A program made the position numbers and the translations under genes. A DNA stretch of 64,000 nt from contig JABAKD010000021.1 in NCBI GenBank assembly GCA_012845835.1, forward strand, positions 13,308,295-13,372,294. The letters are read 5' to 3'. This document shows, in pieces, positions 43,601-56,300 of the stretch (positions are counted from its first letter, which is position 1; every line of letters begins with the position of its first letter). The notes below the pieces were generated by a model that saw only the letters and a list, made by a program, of their open reading frames with translations, ran no database searches and was not told where the DNA came from. This DNA comes from Undaria pinnatifida. Taxonomy: Eukaryota > Sar > Phaeophyceae > Laminariales > Alariaceae.

Positions 43601-44890
43601 GCTGGCCTGCCAACCCAGCGCTGGTGGTGCATTTTGTGACACACACACGAACACCAACACACTCTACACTGCTAGTAGTAGCATACAAGCACCCTTCGGC
43701 TGGCCTGCCAACACAGCGCTGGTGGTGCATGCGCTGGATGAAACGTTTGCGCCTCTGCTGTTCGATCCTTCTACATCACGATGCGAACACCAACACACTC
43801 TACACTGCTAGTAGTAGCATACAAGCACCCTTCGGCTGGCCTGCCAACACAGCGCTGGTGGTGCATGCGCTGGTACGGTTGCGCCTCTGCTGTTCGATCC
43901 TGCTACATCACGATGCGGGACAACAAAAAATAAAACAACACAACACACAAACATTTCACTTCGTTGTGCCCTGGGCTGCGGACAAAAAAATCCCTTCCCA
44001 AAAAACCCTCCTCGTCCTTACAAAACCATAAAATTCAAACGGCTGCGATTCAAATCAAACGGCGTGACGAACTACACCCTCGCACGCAAACAACCACCTC
44101 GTGGGAGCATTTTGGGACACACACACGAACACCAACACACTCTACACTGCTAGTAGTAGCATACAAGCACCCTTCGGCTGGCCTGCCAACCCAGCGCTGG
44201 TGGTGCATGCGCTGGTACGTTTGCGCCTTTGCTGTTCGATCCTGCTACATCACGATGCGGGACAACAAAAAATAAAACAACACAACACACAAACATTTCA
44301 CTTCGTTGTGCCCTGGGCTGCGGACAAAAAAATCCCTTCCCAAAAAACCCTCCTCGTCCTTACAAAACCATTAAATTCAAACGGCTGCGATTCAAATCAA
44401 ACGGCGTGACGAACTACACCCTCGCACGCAAACAACCACCTCGTGGGTGCATTTTGGGACACACACACGAACACCAACACACTCTACACTGCTAGTAGTA
44501 GCATACAAGCACCCTTCGGCTGGCCTGCCAACCCAGCGCTGGTGGTGCATGCGCTGGTACGTTTGCGTCTTGCTGTTCGATCCTGCTACATCACGATGCG
44601 GGACAACAAAAAATAAAACAACACAACACACAAACATTTCACTTCGTTGTGCCCTGGGCTGCGGACAAAAAAATCCCTTCCCAAAAAACCCTCCTCGTCC
44701 TTACAAAACCATTAAATTCAAACGGCTGCGATTCAAATCAAACGGCGTGACGAACTACACCCTCGCACGCAAACAACCACCTCGTGGGTGCATTTTGGGA
44801 CACACACACGAACACCAACACACTCTACACTGCTAGTAGTAGCATACAAGCACCCTTCGGCTGGCCTGCCAACCCAGCGCTGGTGGTCTC
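43540..44890. repeat. Composite tandem repeat, short (about 107 bp) and long (about 342 bp) units
   Basis: The segment 'acactctacactgctagtag...agcgctggtggtgcat' recurs as a short unit. From about 43760 some units gain an extra block of about 235 bp (including 'cgggacaacaaaaaataaaa' and 'gtgccctgggctgcgg'), giving a period of about 342 bp (marker 'cattttgggacac' at 44108, 44449 and 44790). Late units are almost identical, so amplification is recent. No gene; long frames here are made by the repeat. Confidence 0.88.
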
Positions 44891-45002
44891 CGGAGCGTGC
44901 TGTGGGTGTCTGCTATAAGCCCCTTCGCTCGTTCTACGCTCCTCCTCCTCAGCGGCTGCGTGTTCTTCGCCCTCTTCAAACGTCACGGCGTACCACCATC
45001 TG

Positions 45003-45716
45003 GTGCTGCGTTTGAATCTCTGCACAAAATGCAGCGGAACGTCCTTACAGCAGAGCGGTATCTTGACGACTGGGGAGACCAACTGTTCCAATACACATTT
45101 GCAGAGCTCTCTCTGCCTCATCGCTTCCACCCTCGCCCACAAAAGGCCGGCGTGGGTTGAGGTAGAGCTAACGACTGGTAAGGGGAAAGGGAGCAGAGTC
45201 AAGCTGCAGCCTTTCGAGGACAAGGCCGTATGGGTTCCGTTCTGCAGGGCAGTTGCCGTCAGCGGAGCGTACATAGTGAAACAGTGGCCGCTCATGGTCG
45301 CCGCTTGTATGACCATACATAGGGTACAGGGTGTTCGGTTCGAGCGGGTTGCCGTGTGGATTCCGAGTAGAGGATTCTTCGCCCAGGGCCAGGGGTACAC
45401 CGCTGTATCTAGGGGTAACACTCTTGGGGGCCTGTTCATAGTCTTGCCGAGTGCTGTATTGCGCGACAGAGGCGCCGCCCGCGATTTCATGAAGGAGGCC
45501 TTCCACCCCCCAATGGACGCCATCAACGCGCTCGCGGAACTGCGCCGAAAAGCGCCAGCGACAGTAACCATCGACACGCGGGGGAGAAGAGTGGCGTACG
45601 CCACCCTATGGGACGCACGGGAAGCGTATGACACCCCCGACGGTTGGAGAGGGCTTTGGCCTCGGGACGTTCACAGTAGTGGCCATGGATTGCAGGGGGT
45701 CTACAACGTAAACTAA
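45003..45716 (+). pseudogene. Pif1-like helicase, C-terminal fragment
   Basis: The open frame contains KLQPFEDKAVWVPF, QWPLMVAACMTIHRVQGVRF and GFFAQGQGYTAVSRGNTLGG. These match the Pif1 family's last motifs: 'Q.PL.lA.A.TIHK.QG' and 'G..YVA.SR...L'. The Walker A and B motifs of the N-terminal half are absent; the upstream sequence is a tandem repeat, so the gene is truncated at about 45000. Helicases of this type unwind DNA. In Helitrons they are fused to a Rep nuclease, and in algae and protists they also occur as large host families. The element context favours a mobile origin (inference). Confidence 0.72.
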
Positions 45717-45719
45717 GTT

Positions 45720-46244
45720 TGGTCAAGCGAAACACGTCTGTAGCGATGAAAATTCCACCAGTCAAGTGTGACCAAACATTCCGCCACTCCCGACCATCGT
45801 CAAGTGACTTCTCGCGCGGTCAAAAGTAAAGCACTTGACGAAACATGTATTGTTTCGTTTTTTCTTTTCTTTTCTTTTCTTCATCTTTTTTTCTTTTCTT
45901 TTTCTCCAATTGACTTATGCCTGTCGTGCGTATGCGTAGTGATAGATACTACGTGTAATATATACGTGGTAGTCTTCCTTGGGTGGCAATCGGAATATTT
46001 GGTTTCTCCAGGCGTGAGTAGTGAGACATATGCACCGGCCTGGACCTGGCACATCGTAGACTGACTCCCGATTTCACTTTTATATGTTTCTGGTGGAGGC
46101 ATGAATTGCGTCAGCTGGGATATATGCGTGTAACACCTTGGGTTGTGTGTGTTTTTCCATGGGGTATTCCTCAGCTCCAGAGTGACTGGAGCCTGTCCTG
46201 TGACCACGGACTTGATTATGCGAGTTAATGTGAGAACAACAACA
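45720..46244. other. Tail of the Pif1-bearing insertion
   Basis: Includes a pyrimidine run (ttttcttttcttttc, about 45860-45905) and no gene. A short inverted pair (tttggtca ... tgaccaaa, about 45718-45776) lies just after the helicase stop. Confidence 0.45.
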
Positions 46245-49200
46245 ATGGTCCGAGGTGATATGTTGAGGAATAGTGTTCGGAAGTGGGTGTATGTTTGTTG
46301 GTCGTGCCTATGTGTCGTGGTTTCGAGGTCTGGGCCGTTCGTGCAGCTGCTGTTTGAGGCGTTTTGGGAGAGGATCGTTGGCCGTCTACCAGTGAGTTTT
46401 GGGTCTGGCTGGCGGGGAGGTAAGATTTTTTACTTGTTGTAAGTATGCAACGTAAAGTGCGGTATTTTTTACCAGTTTATAATATTGCATACGGTGTCAG
46501 ATTTTGGATACCATGATATAAACAACCCGTAGCTGTGACTTTGTTTTGATCACACCCATTGGATATGAATACTGCAAAGTGATTTGTGAAGGAATAGGGT
46601 TAGGTAATGGGTGTACGTTGGGTAGTCGTGTCTATGCGTCGTGGTTTTGGGGTCGGGGCAGTTCGTGTAGCTGCTGGGTGAGGTGTTTTGGGAGAGGATC
46701 GTTGGCCGTCTACCAGTGAGTTTTAGGTCTATCTGCCGAGAAGGTGAGATTTTTTACTTGTTGTAAGTATGGAATGTAAAGTGCGGTATTTTCTTACTGT
46801 CTATGTTATTGCATACGGTATCGGATTTTGGATACTATGATATCCACAACCCGTAACTGGGACTTTGTTTAGACCACACCCATTGTATGAAAGGTCCTAC
46901 GTGATATGTTAATGAATAGGGTTGGGTAATAGGTGTATGTTGGGTGGTCGTGTCTATGTGTCGTGGGTTTGGGGTCGGGGCAGTTCGTGTAGCTGCTGTG
47001 TGAGGTGTTTCGGGAGAGGATCGTTGGCCGTCTACCAGTGAGTTATAAATCTGGCTGGCGCGGAAGTGAAATTTTTCACTTGTTGTAAGAATGCAATGTA
47101 AAGTGCGGTATTTTCTTACTGTCTATGTTTTTGCATACGGTATCGGATTTCGGATACCATGATATCCACCACCCGTAACTGTGACTTTGTTTGGACCACA
47201 CCCACTGGGTAATAATGGTCCGAGGTGATATGTTGACGAATAGGGTTGGGTAATAATGGGTGTATGTTGGTTGGTCGTGCCTATGTGTCGTGGTTTTGAG
47301 GTCTGGGCCGTTCGTGTAGCTGCTGTTTAAGGCGTTTCGGGAGAGGATCGTTGGCCGTCTACCAGTGAGTTTTATGTCTGGCTGGCGAGGAGGTGAGATT
47401 TTTTACTTGTTGTAAGTATGCAACATAAAGTGCGGTATTTCCTAACCGTCTATGATATTGCACACGGTGTCAGATTTTGGATACCATGAAAACCACAACC
47501 CGTAACTGTGATTTTGTTTGGATCACACCCATTGTTTGGGTATAAATGGTCCGAGGGGATATGTTTAGGAATAGGGTTGGCTAATGGGTGTTTGTTTGGT
47601 GGTCGTGTCTATGTGTCGTGGATTTGGGGTCGGGGAAGTTCGTGTAGATGCTGTGTGAGGTGTTTTTGGAGAGGATCGTTAGCCGTTTACCAGTGAGTTT
47701 TGGGTCTGGCGGGCGAGGAGGTGAGATTTTTTACTTGTTGTAAGTATGCAACGTAAAGTGCGGTATTTTCATACTGTATATGTTATTGCATATGGTATCA
47801 GATTTTGGATACCATGATATCCACAACCCGTAACTAACTGTGACATTGTCCGGACCACACCCTTATGCGTTAGGTCGGAATATCGAATGGCCGAGCTCTT
47901 CCAGTTGGAAGTACTTAAGACTTAACCTCGAGGCTAAAATACGCCTTATGATATTAGATTCGGTATCAGATTTCGGATACCTTGATATCCACCAGCCGTA
48001 ACTGTCACTTTGATTGGACCACACTCATTGGGTATGAATGGTCCCAGGTGATATGTTGAAGAATAGGGTCCGGTGATGGGTGTATGTTGGTTGGTCGTGT
48101 TTATATGTCGTGGGTTTGGGGTCGGGGCAGTTCGTGTAGCTGCTGTTTAAGGCTTTTTGGGAGAGGATCGTTGGGCGTCTACCAGTGAATTTTAGGTCTG
48201 GCTGGCGCGAAGGTGAGATTTTTCACTTGTTGTAAATATGAAATGTTAAATGCGGTATCTTTTTACCGTCTATGATATTGGATTCAGTGTCAGATTTTGG
48301 ATACCTTGATTTCAACAAGCCATAACTTTGCCTTTGTTTGGACCACACCCATTGAGTATGAATGAACCGAGGTGATATGTCGAGGAATATGGTTGGGTAG
48401 TGGGTGTGTGTTGGTCGTGTTTATGTGTCGTGGTTTTGGGGTTGGATCAGTTCGTGTAGCTGCTGTTTGAGGCGTTTTGGGAGAGGAACGTTGGCGGTCT
48501 ACCAGTGAGTTTCAGGTCTGGCTGGCGCGGAGGTAAGATTTTTTACTTACTTGTTGCAAGTATGGAAAGTGAAATGCAGTATTTTCTTGCCGTCCATGAT
48601 ATTGGATTCCGTTTTAATTTCGGATACCTTGATATCCACCAGCCGTAACTGTGACTTTGTTTGGACCACACCCATTGGGTATGAAAGGTCCGAGGTGATA
48701 TATTGAAGAAGAGAATTCGGTAGTGGGTGTATGTTGGTTGGTCGTGTGTATGTGTTGTGGGTTTGGCGTCGCGGGAATTTGTATAGCTGCTGTTTGAGGT
48801 TTTTTGGGAGAGGATCGTTGGCCGTCCACCAGTGAGTTTTACGTCTAGCTGACGCGGAGGTGAGATTTTTTACTTATGGAATGTAAAGTGCGGTATTTTG
48901 GTACTGTCTATGTTTTTGCATACAATATCGGATTTTGGATACCATGATATCCACAACTCGTAACTGGGACTTTGTTCAGACCACACGCATTGCATGAAAG
49001 GTCCGAGGTGATATGTTAAGGAATATGGTTGGGTAGTGGGTGTATGTTGGTTGGTCGTGTCTACGTGTCGTGGTTTTGTGGTCGGGGCAGTTCGTGTAGC
49101 TGCTGTGTGAGGTGTTTTGGGAGAGGATCGTTGGCCGTCTACCAGTGAGTTTTAATTCTGGCTCGCAAGGAGGTGAGATTTTTCACTTGTTGTAAGTATT

Positions 49201-51603
49201 GAATGTAAAATGCGGTATTTTCTTACCGTCTATGATATTGCATACGGTATCAGATTTTGGATACCATGATGTCAACAACACGTAGCTGCGTCTTTGTTTG
49301 GATCACACCCATTGGGTATGAATGGTCCAAAGTGATATGTTAAGAAATAGGGTTAGGTAATGGGTGTGCGTTGGGTGGTCGTGTCTATGTGTCGTGGGTT
49401 TGGGGTCGGGGCAGTTCGTGTAGCTGCTGGGTGAGGTGTTTTGGGAGAGGATCGTTGGCCGTCTACATGTGAGTTTTAGGTCTGGCTGGCGAGGAGGTGA
49501 GAGTTTTACTCGTCGTAAGTATGGAACGTAAAGTGCGGTATTTTCTTACTGTCTATGTTATTGCATACGGTATCGGATTTTGGATACAATGATATCCACA
49601 ACCCGTAACCAACTGTGACTTTGTTTAGACCACACCCATGGTATGAGAGGTCCTAGGTGATTTGTTAAAGAATAGGGTTATGTAATGGGTGTCTGTTGGG
49701 TGGTCGTGTCTACGTGTCGTGGGTTCGGGGTCGGGGCAGATCGTGTTACTGCTGTGTGAGGTGTTTCGGGAGAGGATCGTTGACCGTCTACCAGTGAGTT
49801 TTAAACCTGGCTGGCGCGGAGGTGAGATTTTTCACTTGTTGTTAGTATGCAATGTAAAGTGAGGTATTTTCTTACTGTCTATGTTTTTGCATTCGGTATC
49901 GGATTTTGGATACTATGATATCCACAACCCGTAACTGTGACTTTGTTTGGACCACACCCCTGGGTAATAATGGTCCGAGGTGATATGTTGACAAATAGGG
50001 TTGGGTAATAATGGGTGTATGTTGGTTGGTCGTGCCTATGTGTCGTGGTTTTGAGGTGTGGGCCGTTCGTGTAGCTGCTGTTTAGGGTGTTTTGGGAGAG
50101 GATCGTTGGCCGTCTACCAGTGAGTTTTGTGTCTGGCTGGCGAGGAGGTAAGATTTTTCATTTTTTGTAAGTACGCAACGTAAAGTGCGGTATTTTCTAT
50201 CCGTCTGTGATATTGCATACGGTGTCAGATTTTAGATACCATGATATTTTTAACCCGTACCTGTGACTTTTTTTGGATCACACCCATTGGGTATGAATAG
50301 TCCAAAGTGGAATGGGGTTAGGTAATGGGTGTACGTTGGGTAGTCGTGTCTATGTGTCGTGGTTTTGGGGTCGGGGCAGTTCGTATAGCTGCTGGGTGAG
50401 GTGTTTTAGGAGAGGATAGTTGGCCGCCTACCGGTGAGTTCCAGGTCTGGCTGGCGAGAGGGTGAGATTTTTTACTTGTTGTAAGTATGGAATGTAAAGT
50501 GCGGTATTGTCTTACTGTCTATGTTATTGCATACGGTATCGGATTTTGGATACCATGATATCCACAACCCGTAACCAACTGTGACTTTGTTTAGACCACA
50601 CCCATTGTATGAAAGGTCCTACGTGATATGTTAAGGAATAGGGTTGGGTAATGGGTGTATGTTGGGTGGTCGTGTCTATGTGTCGTGGGTTTGGGGTCGG
50701 GGCAGTTCGTGTAGCTGCTGTGTGAGGTGTTTCGGGAGAGGATCGTTGGCCGTCTACCAGTGAGTTTTAAATCTGGCTGGCGCGGAGGTGACATTTTTTT
50801 ACTTTTTGTAAGTATGCAATGTAAAGTGTGGTATTTTCTTACTGTCTATGTTTTTGAATACGGTATCGGATTTTGGACACCATGATATCCACCACCCGTA
50901 ACTGTGACTTTGTTTGGACCCCACCCACTGGGGAATAATGGTCCGAGGTGATATGTTGACGAATAGGGTTGGGTTATAATGGGTGTATGTAGGTTGGTCG
51001 TGCCTATGTGTCGTGGTTTTGAGGTCTGGGCCGTTCGTGTAGCTCCTGTTTAAGGCGTTTTGGGAGAGGATCGTTGGCCGTCTACCAGTGAGTTTTGGGT
51101 CTGGCTGGCGAGGAGGTAAGATTTTTTACTTGTTGTAAGTATGCGACGCAAAGTGCGGTATTATCTATCCGTCTATGATATTGCATACGGTGTCAGATTT
51201 TATATATCATAATAACCACAACCCGTAACTGTGATTTTGTTTGGATTACACCCATTGGGTATAAATGGTCCGAGATGATATGTTTAGTAATAGGGTTGGC
51301 TAATGGGTGCATGTTTGGTGGTCGTGTCTATGCGTCGTGGATTTGGGGTCGGGGCAGTTTGTGTAGATGCTGTGTGAGGTGTTTTGGGAGAAGATCGTTG
51401 GACGTTTACCAGTGTTTGTTGGGTCTGGCTGGCGAGGAAGTGATATTTTTTACTTGTTGTAAGTATGCAACGTAAAGTGCGGTATTTTCATACTGTCTAT
51501 GTTATTGCATATGGTATCAGATTTTAGATACCATGATATCCACAACCCGTAACTAACTGTGACTTTGTTTGGACCACACCCTTATGCGTTAGGTCGAAAT
51601 ATT
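46245..51603. repeat. 324-bp satellite array, block 4 (subtypes A and B mixed)
   Basis: About 16 units. Subtype B covers 46245-47861 and about 48870-51580, and subtype A lies between (about 47949-48870). A spacer of about 87 bp that is not satellite (47862-47948) marks the B-to-A change. The same spacer returns at 51582, where it is split by hAT-3. Many B units contain the insertion 'gggtaataatggg'. No gene. Confidence 0.94.
47862..47948. repeat. Spacer at satellite subtype junction; paralogous empty site of hAT-3
   Basis: Runs from cttatgcgttaggtcgg through gagctcttccagttgg to cctcgaggctaaaatacg. It matches 51582-51603 joined to 53369-53433 with few differences. Here the target reads ggaatatcg once, whereas the occupied copy has gaaatatt and gaaatatc on the two sides of hAT-3. 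Confidence 0.85.
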
Positions 51604-52439
51604 CAGGGCTGTTCACGGGTCATGACCCGACCCGCGGGTCGGGTCATGGGGGTTTCAAAATCTTTCGGGTCGGGTTGGGTCGGGCCATCACGTTTTAAAA
51701 TCTCACGGTTCGGGTCGGGTCGGGTCAAGAGGTTTCCAAAATCTCACGGGTCGGGTCGGGTCGGGTCAAAAGGCTTCAAAATCTCGCGGGTCGGGTCGGG
51801 TCGGGTCAAGAGGTTTTCAAAATCTCGCGGGTCGGGTTGGGTCATGACCCGCGAGATACGGGTCACTTCGCGGGTCAAGCCATAATGACCCGTGACTTGT
51901 TTTGGGCTGACCCGCGGGTCCAACCCGCGGATTTAGCCGGCGGATCCGCCTTTTTTAAACTCACAGGTGAGAGCCACGTTAAGGCCGTGTAGGCGCCCCG
52001 CGGGTCAGGCCCGCGGGTCCGCCAATAAAATACAAACATTTCGGCTTCCTGCCTCCCTCGTGCCGATGCTCCGATCATATGTCATCACAGCGTGCAGAAC
52101 AATCACCAGGCAGTATCCCTAGCCACTCGTAACAAGGCATACAGCAGTGTGACGCGAATCCCGTACCTACTGAAGCCGTAACAACAGCAGTAATATTACG
52201 GTCATACCAGTACGAAAAGTGACCAAACGTAAAAAGGCAAGGAAGGGCAGTCGTCGTCGAAGCAGCAGCAGCAGCAGCTTTGGCAACAGCAAGTACCAGC
52301 AGCAGACCCCGGATTCTCGCGGATCGCATCCCCTGCTGACAGACCCACCGCCCCAGTTGTGGGCTTGCCGCCGGGGGCGGCTCAGCTAGGCTGCTTGCCG
52401 GGGCTGGAGACTGCACAGATAGAAGATAGATACAGCAGT

Positions 52440-52476
<37 letters not shown>

Positions 52477-53360
52477 CTAGCTTGAGAATTATCATACCAG
52501 TACGAAATAAATGTGACCAAACGTGAAAAAGCAAGAAGAAGAGCAGCCGTTGTCGAAGCAGCAGCGGCAGCAAGCAGCAGCAGCAGCAGCAGCAGCAAGC
52601 AGCAGCAGCAGCAGCACAGCAGCAGCAGCACCCTGGCAGCAGCAAGCACCAGCAGCAGCAGACAACGCATCCTCGCGGATCGCACCCCCTGCTGACAGAT
52701 CCACCGCCCCAGTTGTGGGCTTGCTACCGGAGGCGGCTCAGCTAGGCTGCTTGCCGGGGGTGGAGATTGCACTTAAGGTCTTGTAATTTATAACTAGCTC
52801 GCCCGTCGGGTCGCTCGTCGGGTCGACCCGGTGGTCTAACGGTACGGGCATGTCGATGCATGTGGGTTGCGGTTTCTTTCCTATTCCTCGCGCGCACACC
52901 ACATGACATAATCATCATCAGCTGCAAACAATGCCGGTAAAAAACGCAGAGAACACGACATACTGGGAAAAGTACGAGGGGCCAAGGACCAACCAACCGA
53001 CCGAGGTATACATGCTTTGACCCGTGACTTTTTTACTTTGACCCGTGAGAAATGTCACGGGTCAATTTCACGTGACCCGCCAGACGACCCAAATCTCGCG
53101 GGTCACCCGGATTGTCGCGGGTCTGGTCGGGTCGGGTCAGGACGATTTCAAACTCTCGCGGGTCGGGTCGGGTCGGGTCAAGACATATCGGAAATCTCGC
53201 GGGTCGGGTCGGGTCGGGTCAAAACGTCTCGAAAATCTCGCGGGTCGGGTGAGGTCGGGTCAAGACGTCTCGAAAATCTCGCGGGTCGAGTCGAATCAGC
53301 TCTGACCCGACCCAACCCGACCCGACCCGCGAAATTTGACCCGACCCGTAAAAAGCCCTG
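51604..53360. mobile_element. hAT-3: hAT-like element with GGGTC repeats, 1757 bp
   Basis: The ends read CAGGGCTGTTCACGGGTC and, inverted, CAGGGCTTTTTACGGGTC. The flanks are gaaatatt (51596-51603) and gaaatatc (53361-53368), an 8-bp duplication with one change. CAGGG ends and 8 bp fit hAT. The outer 250-350 bp at each end consist of tandem GGGTCGGGTCGGGTC and 'tctcgcgggtcggg' units in inverted orientation between the two ends. The middle holds a direct repeat and triplet tracts. No transposase frame is visible. Confidence 0.88.
52200..52775. repeat. Direct repeat inside hAT-3 with CAG and TAG triplet tracts
   Basis: Two copies of a segment of about 220-280 bp (52206-52410 and 52496-52770) share 'accagtacgaaa', 'gtgaccaaacgt', a CAG-rich stretch and 'ctgacaga.ccaccgcccca'. 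The second copy has an expanded (CAG)n tract (about 52557-52660). A pure (TAG)n of about 13 units lies between the copies (52437-52476). Long Ala, Gln, Ser or Tyr runs in translated frames come only from these tracts. Confidence 0.88.
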
Positions 53361-56300
53361 GAAATATCGAATGGCCTAGCTCTTCCAGTTGGGAGTAGTA
53401 AAGACCTAACCTCGAGGCTAAAATACGTCTTATGATACTGGATACGGTATCAGATTTCGGATACCTTGATATCCACGAGCCGTAACTGTCACTTTGTTTG
53501 GACCACACCCATTGGGTATGAATGGTCCGAGGTGATACGTTGAGGAATAGGGTTCGGTAGTGCGTGTATGTTGGTTGGTCGTGTCTATATGTCGTGGGTT
53601 TGGGGTCGGGGCAGTTCGTGTAGCTGTTGTTTGAGGTGTTTTGGGAGAGGATCGTTGAGCGTCTACCAGTGAGTTTTAGGTCTGGCTGGCGCGTAGGTGA
53701 GATTTTTCCGTTGTTGTAGATATAGACTAAAATATGCGGTATCTTCTTACCGTCTATGATATTGTAATCAGTGCCAGATTTTAGATACCTTGATATCCAC
53801 CAGCCGCAACTGTGACTTTGTTTAGACCACATCCATTGGGTATGAATGGTCCGAGGTGATATGTTGAGGAATAGGGTTTGGTAGTGGGTGTGTGTTGGCT
53901 GGTCGTGTCTATGTGTCGTGGTTTTGGGGTCGGGGCAGGTCGTGTAGCTGCCGTTTGAGATGTTTTGGGAGAGGATCGTTGGCCGTCTACCAGTGAGTTT
54001 CAAGTCCGGCTGGCGCGGGGAAGAGATTTCTCACTTGTTGTAAGTATGGGATGTTGAATGCGGTGTTTTCTTGCCGTCAATGATATTGGATTCGGTATCA
54101 GATAATAGATACCTTGATATCCATCAGCCGTAATTGTGACTTTGTTTACACCACACCCATTGAGTATGAATGGACCGAAGTGATATGTTGAGGAATAGGG
54201 TTGGGTAGTAGGTGTATGTTTCTTGGTCGTGTCTAGATGTCGTGGGTTTAGGGTCGGGGCTGTTCGTGTAGCTGCTGTTTGAGGTGCTTCGGGAGAGGAT
54301 CGTTGGCCGTCTACTAGTAAGTTTTATATCTTGCTGGCGCGGAGGCGAGATTTTTCACTTGTTGTAAATACAGAATGTAAAATGCGGTACCTTTTAACTG
54401 TCTATGATATTGGAATCAGTGTCAGATTTTGGATTCCTTGATATCCACAAGCCGTAACTGTGACTTTGTTTGGACCACACCCATTGGGTATGAATGGACC
54501 GAGGTGATATGTTGAGGAATAGAGTTAAGTGGTGGGTGTGTGTTGGTTGGTCGTGTCTATTTGTCGTGGTTTTGGGGTCGGGGCAGTTCGTGTAGCTGAT
54601 GTTTGAGGTGTTTTGGGAGAGGATCTATGGCCCTCTACCAGTGAGTTTCAAGTCTGGCTGGCGCGGGGTTGTGATTTTATACTTGTTGTAAATATAGAAT
54701 ATATAATGCGGTATGTTCATACCGTCTATGATATAGGAATCGGTATCAGATTTTGGATACCTTGATATCCACCAGCCGTAACTGTGACTTTGTTTGGACC
54801 ACACCCATTGGGTATGAATGGACCAAGGTGATATGTTGGGGAATAGGGGTGTATGTTGTTTGGTCGTGTCTATGTGTCGTGGTTTTGGGGTCGGGGCAGT
54901 TCCTGTAGCTGCTGTTTGGGGTGTTTTGGAAGAGCTTCGTTGGCCGTCTACCAGTGAGTTTTATGTCTGGCTGGCGCGGGGGTGAGATTTTCCACTTGTT
55001 GTAAATATAGAATATAGAATGCGGTATCTTCTTACCGTCTATGATATTTGAATCAGTATCAGATTTTGGATACCTTGATATCCACCAGCCGTAACTGTGA
55101 CTTTGTTTGAACCACACCCATTGGGTATGAATGGTCCGAGGTGATATGTTGAGGAATAGGGTTCGGTAGTGGGTGTATGTTGGTTGGTCCTGTCCATATG
55201 TCGTGGGTTCAGGGTCGGGGCAGTGCGTGTAGCTTCTGTTTGAGGTGTTTTGGCAGAGGATCGTTGGTTGTCTACCAGTGAGTTTCAGGTCTGGCTGGCG
55301 CGGGGAAGAAATTTCTCACTTGTTGTAAGTATGGAATGTAAAATGCGCTATTTCTTGCCGTCCATGATATTGGATTCATTGTCAGATTTTGGATACCTTG
55401 ATATCTACCAGCTGTAACTGTGACTTTGTTCGGACCACACCTATTGAGTATAAATGGACCGAGGTGATATGTTGAGGAATAGGGTTGGGTAGTGGGTGTA
55501 TGTTTGTTGGCCGTGTCTTCAGGTCGTGGGTTTAGGGTCGGGGCTGTTCGTGTAGCTTCGGTTTGAGGTGTTGTGGGAGAGGATCGTTGGCCGTCTACCA
55601 GTGAGTTTCAGGTCTGGTTGGCGCGGAGGTGAGATTTTTCACTTGTTGTGATTACAAAAAATGAAATGCGGTATTTTTTTGCCGTCCATGATATTGGATT
55701 CGGTATCAGATTTTGGATACCTTGATATCCACTAGCCGTCACTGTCACTTTGTTTGGACTACACCTAATTGGGTATGAATGGACCGAGGTGATACGTTGA
55801 GGAATAGGGTTTGGTAGGGGGTGCGTGTTGGCTGGTCGTGTCTATGTGTCGTGGCTTTGGGGTCGGGGCAGTTTCTGTAGCTGCTGTTTGAGGTGTTTTG
55901 GGAAAGGATCGTTGCTCGTCTACTAGTGAGTTTTATGTCTGGCTGGCGCGGGGGTGAGATTTTTTACTTGTTGCAAATATAGAATATAGAATGCGGTATC
56001 TTTTTACCGTCTATGATATTGCATACGGTACCAGATATTGAATACCTTGATATCCACCAGCCGTAACTGTGACTTTGTTTGGTCCACACTCAGTAGGTAT
56101 GAATGGTCCGAGGTGATATGTTGAGGAAAAGGGTATGATAGGGGGTGTGTGTTGGCTGGTCGTGTCTATGTGTCGTGTTTTTGGGGTCGATGTAGTTCGT
56201 GTAGCTGCTGTTTGAGGTGTTGTGAGAGAGGTTCGTTTGCTGTCTACCAGTAAGTTTTAGGTCTGGCTGGCCCGGAGGTGATATTTTTCACTTGTTGTAA

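Larger units (their letters stand above)
43027..46244. mobile_element. Insertion with tandem repeats and a Pif1-like helicase fragment
   Basis: 3.2 kb interrupts a satellite unit. The six bases atggtc occur at both edges (43021-43026 and 46245-46250), a possible target duplication. It starts with a (TA)n tract and pyrimidine-rich sequence. It has tandem repeats from 43186 to 44890, a helicase-like gene end at 45003-45716 and a 500-bp tail. No terminal inverted repeats are seen. A Helitron is the most likely source of the helicase, but I could not find clear TC...CTRR ends, so the class is open. Confidence 0.5.

Noticed and set aside
44825-45634. 269-codon minus-strand frame
   Set aside because: Antisense to the Pif1-like helicase and partly made of tandem repeat. 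It has no motif.
43021-46250. Firm classification of this insertion as a Helitron
   Set aside because: No TC start and CTRR end with hairpin could be placed, and a possible 6-bp duplication argues against the usual Helitron mechanism.
52382-52772. Frames with long Cys, Leu, Ala, Tyr or Ser runs
   Set aside because: Produced only by CAG and TAG triplet tracts.
52820-52880. tRNA-like stretch (ggtggtctaacggtacgg resembles an A box)
   Set aside because: No matching B box (GGTTCRANNCC) at the right distance and no acceptor stem. It is part of hAT-3.
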